From: Onthophagus taurus
Lineage: Eukaryota; Arthropoda; Insecta; Coleoptera; Scarabaeidae
Assembly: GCF_036711975.1 (NCBI RefSeq)
Contig: NC_091972.1
Coordinates: 24,433,001 to 24,497,000, forward strand
DNA length: 64,000 bases
Reading direction: 5' to 3'
This document shows, in pieces, positions 22,137 to 33,356 of this stretch (position 1 is the stretch's first letter; every line of letters begins with the position of its first letter). A program made the translations under genes and the position numbers. The notes below the pieces were generated by a model, which was not told the origin of the DNA, made no database searches, and saw only the letters and a program-made list of their open reading frames with translations.

Positions 22137-22509
22137 GGCAGCTTTATAATAATTTATTCATTTTTTTATGTTAAAGTTGATGACAGAAGTATTTTTTTTA
22201 ATTTTATTTTGTAACACGTCCTATATTAGGGCAACATCACAATGTTTATTAGTATTAATTAATTAGTATTGTTTTAATATTTCTTTTGTATTATTATTAT
22301 TATTGAGATAATATTTATTTTTATAAATTAATGGTACTGGTGATTATGTGTTAAAAACAGAACAAAAAATTAAACGTTGAAAATCATATTAAATAATTAA
22401 AGATAATAATTGTGTTGTGTAGGTAAACATTATAAAACTTTCAAATCTAGTTTTATTATTTATTAATAAATGTACATAGCAAAAATTAATATTTTAATCA
22501 GAGTAGTGT

Positions 22510-22515
22510 TTTATT
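22510..22515 (-). terminator. Probable original poly(A) signal of the GNAT gene, now displaced
   Basis: AATAAA is read on minus, three bases beyond the TA target (22518-22519) of the Tc1 element. If the 10 kb insertion is removed, it falls about 30 nt after the GNAT stop codon at 32571-32569. Function is inferred from this geometry. Confidence 0.45.
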
Positions 22516-22658
22516 TATACTGACTTCCATGAAAATTGCAACACCTAGAATTTGTTGAACAATTTTATTAAATTCCAGATGATCCATGTTGCAAGTATGG
22601 AATAATTTTAAACAGAAAAAATTTTACTTCAAAACTTGCTTTTATTAAATATGCTCAG

Positions 22659-22690
22659 TACATGTTTCGAGAGAAACCTCTCATTTTCAG
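22659..22690 (-). ncRNA. Hammerhead-like RNA motif, copy 3 (PLE left end)
   Basis: On minus the order is UUCAG, CUGAAAAU, GAGAG-GUUU-CUCUC, GAAAC, AU, GUA, CUGAG. Stem II is a perfect five pairs and stem I (UUCAG with CUGAG) pairs. The G after CUGAA is mutated to A compared with copy 4. Confidence 0.35.
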
Positions 22691-23026
22691 CTGAATCTAA
22701 TATAAAGATTGGATACAATATTAATATACATTACTAAACAATTTTAAAAAATAAAATAAACTTACGTCATAATTAACTATATAAAACCTATGTAGAATGT
22801 GAAAGAATTTATAATACTAGTCGATTAACTACAAAAAAAACGAATTAAAATCGATTACGAATAAAAAACTTATTAAAATATTAAAAACTTACTAAAAATA
22901 GAAGAAAAACGAAAAATAATTTGAGAAAAATTGCAAGATGAATGGAGGACGGACGAAAAGAAGAGACAAAGACCAAAGCCTTAAATAATTCTAACAAAGT
23001 TTTTTAACAGTTCACTCTTCATTGAT

Positions 23027-25444
23027 ATGAATTCTGCAATCCCAAGGCTATATTCCCTTCTCAAACCGCACAAAGAAAACATGCCCATTCGTCCCATAAC
23101 CTCCTTTATAAAATCCCCTACTTATAAATTCACTAAATTTATGCTTAATATCTTCAAAATGATTAACTTTACACCTACATTTTCAATTAAAAATTCTTAT
23201 CAATTGATACAAAAAACTAAAAATATAGACTTTAAAGATAAACTATTAGTTTCATTCGATATCACTAATTTGTACTCGAATGTTATGTAATTAACACTTG
23301 ATTTGGCCAATAAACTCTTTGTTAACTTTTTTAATGATGATATTACAATTAATAATCTTAATCTCATTCATACACATATCATTAAACAGAATTACTGCAG
23401 TTTTAATAATAAAATATATAAAATTACTGAAGGTCTTCCAATGGGAATGCCTTTATTGAACATATTAGCTGATATATTCCTTAACTTCATTGAAGAAAAT
23501 AGCATTATTAACAATACAAACCCTTACAAAACATAATATCCATGCATGGATTAGGTATGTTGACGACGTCTTTTGCGTTAAAATTTAAATTTCACCATGG
23601 AGATTGAGGAGAATAAAACTTTAAATTTTCTCGACTTAACTGTAAATCATTTAAATAATGACAAAATATCATACAATATACCGGGTGTCCCTCAGTAGTG
23701 GCTCACCCCCATATTTTTTTTTATTATTAGTGATATAAGAAAACCATTTGGAATGCATAATTAGGCCGTTAAAATGGATTATTACGACATGAAATCATTT
23801 TCTTTGTACTTCCGGTTATACCGGATGTGAGTACTAATTTTGCTATTTTTTTAAATCTATAAATTTTGTTTCTTCTGTTCGTAGACAGCATAATTACACA
23901 TAACTTTTACTTGAAAAAATTTTCACAATCGCTATTAATGTTTGAAAAAAAAATTATTTTCGTTATTTTTTAACGTTTTAGTACCTTTGGAAAATGTATT
24001 ATAACTTTTTAAGTATAGTAGCTAGGTTAATAGTATAAATTACGCTATGATCCTCTTGATTTACTGTTTCTCGAGCAGTGATCACTGCTATGCCTTAGTC
24101 AGTGGTTCTTTTTTAATAAGTTAGTTAAGGTGTAAGTTAACAAATTTAATTCAATTATAGGTTCAAAAAAACTAATTTTCTAAATTTTCAAAATGCCCTC
24201 CCGCCTCGATTTTGACATATTTGTATCTTGCGTATTGTCGATCTAACAACTCGGCTTTATTCCTGCGGAGATATTTGGATAATACAATTTCTAACTCGAT
24301 TTATTTTCTAAGGCCTCACGAGACCTTACAGGTTTCGTTTATATTGCCCCATAAAAAAGAATCTAAAGGTGTGAGGTCAGGTGACCTGGCAGGTTTTAAC
24401 CAAAATAAAGTAAACAATCCAAATTATAATGGACATTGTACATTGTAAGTTACTATCAGCTACAGAACATTTAGTGTAAAAGAACAAAAAATAAAGAAAA
24501 AAATAATAAAAGATTAAAAATAGTTCAATTAAACTTAATTGTTTGATCGCGTTTTTCCTTTAAAACTAACTGAAGTCTACCCAACTGAAGAAAAAAAATT
24601 TAGAGATTTAAAGAAATAGCGAAATTAGTACTCACTTAATTCCGGTATAACCGGAAGTACAAAGAGACTGATTTAATGTCGTAATAATCCGTTTTAATGG
24701 CCCAAATATGAATTCCAAACGGTTTTCTTATATCACTAATAATAAAAAAAAATATGGGGGTGAGCCACTTCTGAGGGACACCCGGTATATAGAAAACCCA
24801 CTATGATACATACTACAATTCCTTATGATTCCTCACATTCTCTTAACCAAAAATTGGCCAATTTTAGGTTCCTTATTAACAGAGCTTTAAAATATCCACT
24901 TTCACAAGAAAACAGAACAAATGAATTTAACTACATACAAAATCTTGCAATAGAAAATAAATTTCCTCTTAATATTATTAATAGTCTCTTCTATAAAATA
25001 CATATTCAATCCGATCCCTTATATGTTAACCCTATAAAGGAAAACTTTATTTACAAACCTATCAAATATAATATAATGAGATATTATATTTAGAAAAGAT
25101 TTTCTAATAATAATAATATATTAAATATTTTTTCTAACTATCATTTTAAACATAACAATAAATTAAAAGAAAGTGGTGCATACTCAATAAGTTGCTCTAA
25201 TTGTGATAACATGTATATTGGCCAAACGGGTAGGAGACTTGAATCACGTGCCAAGGAACATAAAACTAAAATCACTTCGAATATTTATAAATATACTAAA
25301 GAAACCGGACATAGAATTAATTATGACAATATTTCATTAATACATAAATGTGATAAAAGTTACAGACTTGATCTTCTTGAAATTCTGAAACATAAATCTA
25401 AAAATGTAAATTTGCTTAATGATCAAATTCAAATACAATATTGA
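23027..25444 (+). pseudogene. PLE reverse transcriptase / GIY-YIG endonuclease pseudogene
   Basis: Conserved RT blocks appear in order: PRLYSLLKPHKENMPIRPI, SFDITNLYSN, GLPMGMPLLNILADIF, then YVDD at 23556-23567 in another frame. The palm continues as NFLDLTVN and, after the nested element, RKPTMIHTTIPYDSSHS (24789 onward). The endonuclease reads GAYSISC and MYIGQTGRRLESRAKEH, with the conserved Tyr pair, Arg and HxT-like elements, ending at 25444. In-frame stops occur at 23288-23290 and 25091-25093, with a frameshift and small deletion around YVDD. It is inactive. Confidence 0.85.
23681..24785 (-). mobile_element. Mariner-like element inserted inside the PLE coding region
   Basis: The ends are CCGGGTGTCCCTCAG and its complement, with TA duplicated at 23679-23680 and 24786-24787. 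The inverted arms extend about 170 bp and include 'acttccggttataccgg'. On minus, about 24400-24350 encodes ARSPDLTPLDSF, the third-acid motif of a mariner transposase. The insertion splits the PLE motif IYRKPT between Ile/Tyr and Arg. Confidence 0.85.
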
Positions 25445-25739
25445 TTCCCGATTTTTGTAGTAACGATTTTCTTTTCTCTTCTTATGAGTACATTTCTTTT
25501 TGAAATTTCTCCTCCTCTTTTGCGACTTTGTCTCTTTTTCGTAACCTTGATTGTCGTGTTTGTCGTCAGTTGTGTCTCTTCTTTTCGTCCGCCATTCATC
25601 TTGCAATTTTTTTCAAATTATTTTTCGTTTTTTTTTCTATTTTTAGTAAGTTTTTAATATTTTAATAAGTTTTTTATTAATTTGAAAGTAATAAATTTTG
25701 TACTTTTACTGGTTAAAAACTATTTATTCATTAGAAGCT

Positions 25740-25770
25740 GACATGTTTCGATCTATTCGATCATCTTCAA
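25740..25770 (-). ncRNA. Hammerhead-like RNA motif, copy 5 (PLE)
   Basis: On minus the order is AGCU, UUGAAGAU, GAUC-GAAUA-GAUC, GAAAC, AU, GUC, AGCU. Stem II is a perfect four pairs next to GAAAC. The first core base is U instead of C. Confidence 0.35.
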
Positions 25771-26312
25771 AGCTCTACAAGAAGCCGTACAATTTCAAAT
25801 TAACATCAAAAAATCAAAAATTTTAAAAACAATCATCAAAAAACATGTTGTTGAACAACAAAGAAAATTGAAAAAGTTATACAAATAAGTGTTGAAAAAT
25901 ATAAAATTTATAATTATTAATACTTACGCAGTCTATTTATTAACTTAAAGTTAACATTTCAAAAAATTTTCTTTTTATACTATTTGTACAGAAAACACTT
26001 TAAAACTACGACGAATACAAGTTAAAAACTCTTAGCCAAATGGTTCAAGAAAGAAATAAAACAAGTTCTTAAAAAAGTAAAATTTTTCCACAACGGCGTA
26101 TTTTTAGAATAACATCATGGGGTGTTCCGAATCAGAATTGAAAAGTAAAAGACGACAAACGAAAAATAATTAAAAATTAAAATATTATTCATCTGTAGGA
26201 ATTAAAAGAAAACAATTTTTAATTGAACTAAGGAAAGGATTGTCAAATGGGTAGGATTAACTAGAAAGGAGTTGGGAGTAGCCGCAAAAAAGAAATAGAA
26301 ACAAATAACAGA

Positions 26313-26512
26313 ATGCATTTTTTGGATCTTACTCTTATTAATAACGGAGAATCTATCGAATTTCAGATTTTCAGAAAACCAACTCAAACTGACACCATAA
26401 TACCTTGTGAATCATATCACAATAGATCTCATAAAGCTGCAGCTTTTAGAGCTTATCTTTATAGATGTTTTAATACACCACTTTCTGATAACAAAAAACA
26501 AACAGAATTGGG
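26313..26512 (+). pseudogene. Second PLE reverse transcriptase fragment
   Basis: It encodes MHFLDLTLINNGESIEF, then FRKPTQTDTIIP and SYHNRSHKAAAFR, the same RT region as 24789 onward but clearly diverged, so it is another PLE copy. Downstream it is cut by repeat family A. The 25680-26312 stretch before it is AT-rich PLE-type non-coding sequence. Confidence 0.75.
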
Positions 26513-26514
26513 GT

Positions 26515-27189
26515 TCAGTGTTTTTCTTACTACTATTATTATTTTTCAAATTAATTTTTAAATAAAGTTTTATCGCATTTACGCTCGTTCATTCGACGTT
26601 TCAAAATTTTAAATAAAACAATAATAGTACGAAAACCACTGACATTTAAACGTCAAAAATATTTCTGACAAAGATTGCAAAGCCTACTAAGATTTTTTCA
26701 TTAAAAATTCATTCCAACTTTTGATTAACAACCCTACAGCTTAACAGTTAGTGTTTGCTTAATTATTTTTTTTCTCAGAAATTATTAAATTTTCGAAGAA
26801 CATCAGAGAGACAAAAAAGTTTTAGAATAGTTTTATCTATCGAAATGAAATTTTTCCAATGTATTTATCATCTTCATAAAGAAAATCTAGGCATAAATTG
26901 AACGGGGGTGGTTACGTTTAGTAGTTTAGAAGGGTAGGTTGGAAGTACAAATAGGGTCAAAACGTGCCCTATTATGAGTTAAACATATTCCCCAAATTTC
27001 ATTTTCCTAGCGTTTATGGTTTTAGAGAAAAACAAATTAAACCAAAATTTTCCGCCATTTTTGGAGGGGTGTAGCTCCTTAGGGGGGCCGAAGTCGCCCA
27101 TCATGGTTCATATATCAAAGTACCCTTAAAATTCTCTAAACAATCACCCCCTGAAGTTTGTTGCAGTCATTCAGATACACGCTGTATAG
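26515..27189. repeat. Repeat family A, right-hand half copy
   Basis: It matches the right half of 41474-42714, sharing 'cggggtggttacgttt'-like sequence, 'ccgccatttttggaggggtg' and the end 'cattcagatacac', and finishing at TGTA. The left arm is missing. It lies inside the PLE block. Confidence 0.75.
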
Positions 27190-27276
27190 TTAATTATGAC
27201 GTAAGTTTTTTTATTTTTTTTAAAATTGTTTGGTAATGTATATTAATATTGTATCCAATTTTTATATTAGATTCAG

Positions 27277-27308
27277 CTGAAGATGAGAGGTTTCTCACGA
27301 AACATGTA
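27277..27308 (+). ncRNA. Hammerhead-like RNA motif, copy 4 (PLE right end)
   Basis: The order is UUCAG, CUGAAGAU, GAGAG-GUUU-CUCAC, GAAAC, AU, GUA, CUGAG. Stem I pairs over five bases. Stem II has one mismatch that copy 3 does not have. Confidence 0.4.
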
Positions 27309-27481
27309 CTGAGCATATTTAATAAAAGCAAGTTTTGAAGTAAAATTTTTTCTGTTTAAAATTTTATTAACATTTTCCACTTATTTAGTAACAATAAATT
27401 TGAAGCAATAAACAAATCAGTGTGTAAATAGCTGTCTATTTTGCAAATTATTGTTCACAATTTTGTTCTGAACTTGGGAAC

Positions 27482-27771
27482 AATGCCAAGAGTACGTCAA
27501 CATCAACATTTTTCCCAATTGACTGATTTCGAACGTGGCCGTATTATTAGCATGAGAGAGGCCGAACTCGCTAATAGAAATTGCTCGTCGTGTAAACCCA
27601 AATGTTACAACGGTATTGAGATGTTGGTCCAAATGGTCCGAGGAAGGGGTGCAACAACGTCGCCCTGGATCTGGACGTCGCCGCAGGACTACAGATCGCA
27701 AAGAATGTCGCTTAAGACTTTTGGTTATAAGAGACAGATTTTCAACAACTCGATCGATTGCAAATGATTGG
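27482..27771 (+). pseudogene. Tc1 transposase, N-terminal part
   Basis: It starts MPRVRQHQHFSQLTDFERG, the typical Tc1 N-terminus, and after a shift continues with the second helix-turn-helix (CWSKWSEEGVQQRRPGSGR) and an AT-hook-like Arg-rich linker. It is cut by the hAT insertion at 27772 and resumes at 31856. Confidence 0.8.
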
Positions 27772-30700
27772 CAGCCCCGGATCTACGATTTTTCTGAACC
27801 GGGGCAATAATGGACTTTGGCGCCCCTCCCCTCTAACATTTTGAGCTAATTATTTACAAAAATTCAGAAAATAAATTTACAGTACACGACACCGAAAACC
27901 GAAAACGTCAATTATAATTTGTAATGAAATATACTATTATTTAACGTAAAGTTTACTTAATATTTTCAAGTGTAGGCAATAAATTGTATGGGAATATTGG
28001 AATTGGAAGATTTTTTATGATTGGGAGAAATAAAATACTTAATTTTACTTTAATTTTAATTTTTTTTAAATTAATTTTACACGCTACAACTTTACGCGTC
28101 TGGCTTTTCTTTCCGCGAAAGAATCTATGATTGAATCAAAGTTTGTCTCACAAGCCGTTTTATTTTCGATAGCTAGAATTGCGAGACCAGATAGACGTTC
28201 TTGACTCATTGTTGAACGAAGATAGGTTTTAATTAATTTCAGTTTGCTGAAACTTCGCTCACAGCTTGTTGTCTGTAATGTGCAGTATATTCTTAAAGCT
28301 ATACTAATATTGGGAAAAGCTTCCTGCAGATCATGTTTGTATATACCTTGCAACAGGTCGAATGCAGTTGTTTTTTCGTTTATACCGATTATAAGTGGAG
28401 CTTGCGTTTTAAAAACAGCGAGTTCTTGGCAAAAATCAAGTATGTTCAAGTCTCTAGAATATGTTCTAGCTAGAAGTTCTCCATGTTTCTGCAGTTCTTC
28501 AGCAGACATATTTACAAACGCGTAACCATTGAGGAAGGCGAAATTTTCGTTCAGATCTTTCGCGCTTTCTAATCTTGTATTTATTTCCGTCAAAATTTTG
28601 TCGAATATAATTTTTATTTCTTTGGAGACCAACTGAGTCGCGTTGAGAGTTCTTGACTCGTCGCCACACTTTTCGTCGTGTTGCCGTTTCTTTATGGGAA
28701 TTCGTTTGCTTTTAAGGATTCGCTCAATTCCCAACTTTTTTGATACAGGTGTAGCTTCTTCAATCCAAAATTCTATTGATTTTTCTCTCATTTCAGATAT
28801 GGTATGAATTAGACCTTGCATTAGTGCTACAGAACGTGAAATGATAATTTCTTCTTTCTGTATTTGAACATTAACCCTGTTCATTTCTCGAAGAATATTT
28901 GACCAAATTATTAATGTAAGAATAAATTTAAAATTCATTACTGCACCCAGTAGATGACTACATTCGTATTTAGATTCTGCCGAAAGGGAGGATTCTGCAA
29001 TTTTTTCCAGGGCTTCGACTACTTCCGGTAAATTATTTATTAAAGCTGTAACGGCTAAGTGTCTGGCCGACCATCTTGTCTGACTATTTCCTTTCAGATT
29101 AGTTTTTGTACATTGTTTCATTATTTCCCATCGTGTGGTGGATCCAACAAAGAAGCAGTACAGTTTTTGTACAAGCCCAAATAGACTAATTGCGTCTGGA
29201 GATGATGATGCCGAATGCACGCCCACTAAATTTAAAGAGTGTGCCAAGCATGGCACAAACTTTGCACTCATTCACTTCCATAACTCTTGCCTGAACTCCT
29301 TTATATATACCGGCCATATTCGACCCGTTGTCGTAGGCTTGTCCACGACACTTTTGTATATCTAAACCATCCAATTCTAGTTTTTTTTAAATTTGCTGTG
29401 TGATATATTCTCCAGTCTTTCCACCAACCTGTACAAAATCAATAAAGCTTTCCTTTATTTCACATTCACTTCCTGTAATTTTAACATATTGAAACACCTG
29501 GCTCATTTGTTCGTTGTGAGCTATGTCCGGGGTGCAATCGAACATGATGGTGAAATAGTTGGCCCCCTTAATCTCATCGATAATGGTGTTCCGAACATTG
29601 CATGCCAGTAGTTGGATAATTTCATTTTGTACTGTCTTCGATAAATAAGACACCTGACCTTTTTGTAGATGATCTAAATGGAGCTTGAGAGTAGGATTGT
29701 GTTTTGCAAGAAGAATTATTAGGTTAAGAAAATTTCCTTGATTAGGTTGAGGATAATTTATAGTAAGATCGTTTATTGTTTCTTTAGAACCTCGAAAAGA
29801 AAGACAGTTTGTAGCGAGATACATAACGGCGTCCATTACTACATGTAGAATCTGTCTCCATTTTTCTTTTTCCGATTGAATCAATAGCTCAACATCGCGA
29901 TCGATGCCCTGACACGATTTGATTTGCTGAAGACGGGTTTTCCATTTGATAACACATTCTTTATGTGCTTGTGATGCTTCATGCTCAGCTAATCTTTCTG
30001 AAGCCTTTTTCCAATTAATGAAACCCACTGAACGTAAGGCTGATAGCGGTGTAAAAACGTTGGAGTACAGTTTGCAAGCAAAACAATAAATTGAGTTTTT
30101 TGTCTTAGAATAAACAAGCCAGGTTCTTTTAATATTTTCTTTATTTGTCATTGTTCTGAACCACATTGAATAAGTCAAACGCCTACCATTGCGTTCGGTG
30201 AACTTAAACTCTATGTTGTTTGGATGTTTATCATTTAATAATACAGCTTGATTACTAAGAAAGGACCTTTGCATATCTGTCATTTTTTCGGTGTCCGGCC
30301 ATGCACCTGGATCCATCAGATCTATTATTTCGCCTTCTTGCTGGCTAGCCGATTGCGGTAAGTCGCTAGTTGCTAGCTGGGTGTCATCATCTTGTTCTTG
30401 ACATAAAACCGGTGACAGCGATTCTTCCCCATCATCTGACCGTTCAGTTGCGGTGGTTGCATTCTGAATATCCGAATCAGAGGGGGCTAATGATGCGGCG
30501 CTTTCGCGAAGCCATCGTCGCATCTTAGCAGCGGATTGCGCTTCTTCATCAATTCTGTGGCTCGCTCTCTTCCTGTTTTGAGCCCCGGATAGCTTTTTCC
30601 TTGTTGCACTCATCATTTGATCTTTATTTAAAAAAAAATAAATAATATATAAATAAAATTTTTAACGCAAGTATAGTCAATCCCCGGATAGACTTACATA

Positions 30701-31847
30701 GAGAAAAAGAAATTTATTACTCATTTCTTTACACAGATGCTTTCTTTACTTTACAAAGATTTCTTTAACGTCTTTGACTTCAAAGTTATCTCATCTAAAT
30801 AATGCGTCGGATATATCTAAACCTCAAAATCATGCAAAATTTATGCTCTGACTATGAAAATTAATTAATAATTCCAGTTTTTACCTAAAAATTAGACTCT
30901 GAAAAAATTTTCAAATTCAAATTACGATATGTGATTGATACGAATAAATTATATAATTTATTAAATTAATTTTTTTTATTCAAATAATTGTATTTATAAT
31001 TTATTTATATAACTGTAATTATAATATTATTTATAATTTAATTATTATATTTATAAATTTTAATTAATTTACGATCAAATTAAATTAAGACATAGTTTCT
31101 ATGATTACATATTGTAATTTGAATTTAAAGAATTTAAAAGTCCAATTTTTAGATAAAAGTGGTAATAATGAATTAACTTTCATAGTAAGTGTAGAAATTA
31201 TTTATTTATTATTTAAGCAGAGCTATGTTTGAAAAATTAGTAATAATTTTTTTACGTCTTTGTAACAGTCCGGGGAAATACCGTATATGAAGTAAGAGGT
31301 TAAGACGTCAGAGTCGTAAACACGGTGCGAATAATAAAAAGAAGGCTTTCAAGTAAAACAATAACGAATTAATTAAATTCTCGTAAATTCTTCCTTACCT
31401 ATTAGTAGTTTGATTTTACAAATAATTATAACACTAGTAGTCACTAACCACTTACACAAACAGCAAACCAGCTAGTTAATCCAACTACATAAATAAATGC
31501 AGTCGTTACGTTACCGTCGTTACCACACGTAATACACGTGACCAGCCGATATCTTAGCTTATTTTCCGCATGCAGCATAGATCAGATACGTCTGTGATTA
31601 TGTTTTTAAGCGTAGAGTAATAAGAATTCAAAAAACATGTTACGACAAGATCTAAAATGTTTCTTTTGAACAATGCGTAATCGATATATGCACAATGCGC
31701 GCAATATATGTACTAAGATGTAAGGTGTTTTTAGTGAAACAAATTTATTTTTCTTTTTGCTACATATATGTATGTGAATTAGGCGCCCCCATAAAATGCC
31801 GCCCGGGGCAACTACCCCGGCTTGCCCCCCCCCTAGATCCGGGGCTG
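27772..31847 (-). mobile_element. hAT transposon with exact 8-bp TSD, 4.1 kb
   Basis: Both ends read CAGCCCCGGATCTA inward. The 8-bp duplication ATGATTGG lies at 27764-27771 and 31848-31855. The minus strand carries a nearly complete hAT transposase (30616-28084). About 1.2 kb of AT-rich DNA (30617-31800) precedes the gene. It inserted inside the Tc1 transposase. The clean duplication suggests a fairly recent event. Confidence 0.95.
28084..30616 (-). pseudogene. hAT transposase (TTF zinc finger, hAT dimerisation), two breaks
   Basis: The first frame (409 codons from ATG 30616) has an acidic/Ser N-terminus, then a TTF-type zinc-finger region (RLTYSMWFRTMTNKE, YCFACKLYS, HEASQAHKECV) and the start of the catalytic region (FDCTPDIAHNEQ). 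A stop at 29389-29387 interrupts it. The next piece has CRGQAYDNGSNMAG, after which a one-base shift near 29270 leads into KFVPCLAHSLNLVG and the final 395-codon frame. That frame ends with CERSFSKLKLIKTYLR, the hAT dimerisation motif. It resembles genes annotated as 'zinc finger MYM-type 1-like'. Only these two lesions are evident. Confidence 0.88.
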
Positions 31848-32470
31848 ATGATTGGATGAGAGGTGTAGAACCCAGAAAGTCAATGTCATCTGTTTATCGC
31901 CGGATAAGGTCTTATGGACTGCGTTCATATCGTCCATTTTTATGTCTTCCTCTTACACCACTTCACCGTCTACTCAGGAATGCAGCAACGAAAGAGCGAA
32001 TTGGGCGCAAGAATGTTGAAGTAGATGTAGAATTTTGCTGTATTGTCGCGATTTTGAGAACGTGAAAATCCAACATTTTTTGTGCAACGCAACACAGCCC
32101 TCTGTGTGTTACGGTAGTAGGTCACCTTTGGTCTTCATTAATGGTAACTTAAACGCAGCTCGTTATATTACCAATGTGCTAGAACCCGTTGCGCTTCCAT
32201 ATCTTCAATGCACAGTGTTAGGAAGTTCAACTCTGGATAAAAATGACATGTAAAGTTAACACTTATTTTACATATAAATTTCCAAAAACATTTGTCATAT
32301 TAAAAGTTGCACCATTATGAAATTTCACTATAATTTTATACTGTATGTGTTGTTTATGTAACAACATTTTTGGCCTGATATTCATAACTTCCTAATACTG
32401 TGCAATGGCTGGAAAATCCCATTTTCTAACAGGATAATGCGCGCTCTCATACGGCAAAGGCCGTATGAGA
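31848..32470 (+). pseudogene. Tc1 transposase, C-terminal part
   Basis: It resumes at the second TSD. Recognisable parts are SPLVFINGNLNAARYITNVL (about 32126-32190) and, further on, QDNARSHTAK near 32430 with the second catalytic Asp. A deletion removes sequence between and after these motifs. Multiple stops. It ends before the right inverted repeat of the host Tc1. Confidence 0.7.
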
Positions 32471-32568
32471 GCCCTTGAGATGAGCCCAGAGTATGAGAGG
32501 TCAATAAATTCTAGCTGTTGCAATTTTTATGGAAGTCAGTATATTATATGCTTCAAATTAAAATTACA

Positions 32569-32959
32569 TCACATTAAAAGAAAAGTACAATCTCCAATAC
32601 ATTCAAATCCTAATTTTGTAAACAAATTTTGAGATGGATAATTTTTACTATAAATAGTACACAAAGGATTAATTCCATCCTTAGCAATTTCCACACAAAT
32701 TTTCTTTACAATTAACGATCCATATCCTTTCCGTTTAAATTCGGGAATAGTTTCTAAAACGATTAACGTCCCCCAAAAATTTTGCATAATCCATGACACC
32801 AATTGTCCATTTTCTTTTAAAAACACGCCATATCCGGTATTCATTTCAATATAAGTTGATAAATATTCTTTGGCACCTGGGAAATTGTTTGGCCATAAAC
32901 TACATATTAAATCCACGTGGGATAAATTCAATTTATCGATATAAACATCATCTGGAGGG
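32569..32959 (-). CDS. GNAT N-acyltransferase-like gene, exon 3 (acetyltransferase domain)
   Basis: The exon runs from acceptor TTATGTTACAG (ends 32960) to stop at 32571-32569. It contributes 130 codons and completes a split Asp codon. It carries the GNAT fold: YGVFLKENGQLVSWIMQN, then IPEFKRKGYGSLIVKKI, which holds the acyl-CoA-binding R/Q-x-x-G-x-G/A loop (here KRKGYG), and NLFTKLGFE. This matches the arthropod family named glycine N-acyltransferase-like, whose substrates are mostly unknown. The Tc1 right end begins only 29 bp after the stop. Confidence 0.9.
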
Positions 32960-33013
32960 CTGTAACATAAAAATATGTGAGAAGTCGCATATAAACATGC
33001 GAGATTTGATTAC

Positions 33014-33294
33014 TCAATTGTATATTTTAAAGCATCTTCTTTTGAAAGAAAATATATTTTATAATTATTATCTTTATCAACAAACTTATTTAATTCCTGT
33101 TCTTTTATTGGTATTTCGAGTTCTTGTATTGATTTATATATTGGTTCTAAATGTTCATTTCTTATTCCGTAAATTACAGGTTTATTATTCCAAGTTGTTG
33201 AAGCGATTTTTAAAAGCTTTGATTTGTTAAGTAAAATGAGAAGATCTTCACCAGTTTTGTCTAATGTAAACATGAATATATCAAAGTTTCTGAA
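33014..33294 (-). CDS. GNAT gene, exon 2
   Basis: The exon is 93 codons plus two bases, between acceptor TTTTTTAG (ends 33295) and donor GTAATC (33013). It reads FRNFDIFMFTLDKTGEDLL and then the region joining the N-terminal and GNAT halves. The naive reading frame stops one codon after the donor, and splicing to 32959 removes that stop. Introns are 62 and 54 bp. Confidence 0.87.
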
Positions 33295-33356
33295 CTAAAA
33301 AATGTATCAAAATTAATATATAATATACATAATCGATTACTTTTTAATATAACTAC

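Larger units (their letters stand above)
22050..22519. other. Ancestral intergenic spacer between loco and the GNAT gene
   Basis: This is 470 bp of AT-rich 3' flank ending at the TA target of the Tc1 insertion. It holds the loco poly(A) signal and, on minus at 22515-22510, an AATAAA that suits the GNAT gene. Confidence 0.6.
22862..25678 (+). mobile_element. Penelope-like retroelement with RT and GIY-YIG endonuclease
   Basis: About 105-bp inverted repeats bound it (22862-22972 with 25573-25678, for example 'cttactaaaaatag' against its complement). The plus strand encodes a Penelope-type RT and a C-terminal GIY-YIG endonuclease, the defining PLE architecture. The 5' RT portion is truncated, and a mariner-like element (23681-24785) splits the coding region. 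Confidence 0.85.
22604..27363. mobile_element. Penelope-like (PLE) block bounded by inverted terminal repeats
   Basis: A stretch of about 180 bp at 22604-22790 is the reverse complement of 27190-27363 (shared 'gcttttattaaatatgctc' and 'tacgtcataattaacta'). Inside are one PLE copy (22862-25678) and a second RT fragment (26313-26512). Inverted or direct pseudo-LTRs are known for PLEs. The block has inserted in the 5' flank of the Tc1 element. The exact target duplication is not resolved. Confidence 0.7.
22520..32539 (+). mobile_element. Tc1-like element hosting PLE and hAT insertions
   Basis: The outer ends are inverted repeats CTGACTTCCATGAAAATTGC and its complement (CTGACTTCCATAAAAATTGC), each flanked by TA (22518-22519 and 32540-32541). 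Transposase halves lie at 27482-27771 and 31848-32470 and rejoin exactly at the hAT target duplication. A PLE block lies between the left end and the transposase start. Removing the inserts leaves roughly 1.2 kb, near the usual Tc1 size. Confidence 0.85.

Noticed and set aside
25337..25606. Minus ORF rich in Lys and Arg
   Set aside because: Antisense to the PLE endonuclease end and its inverted repeat.
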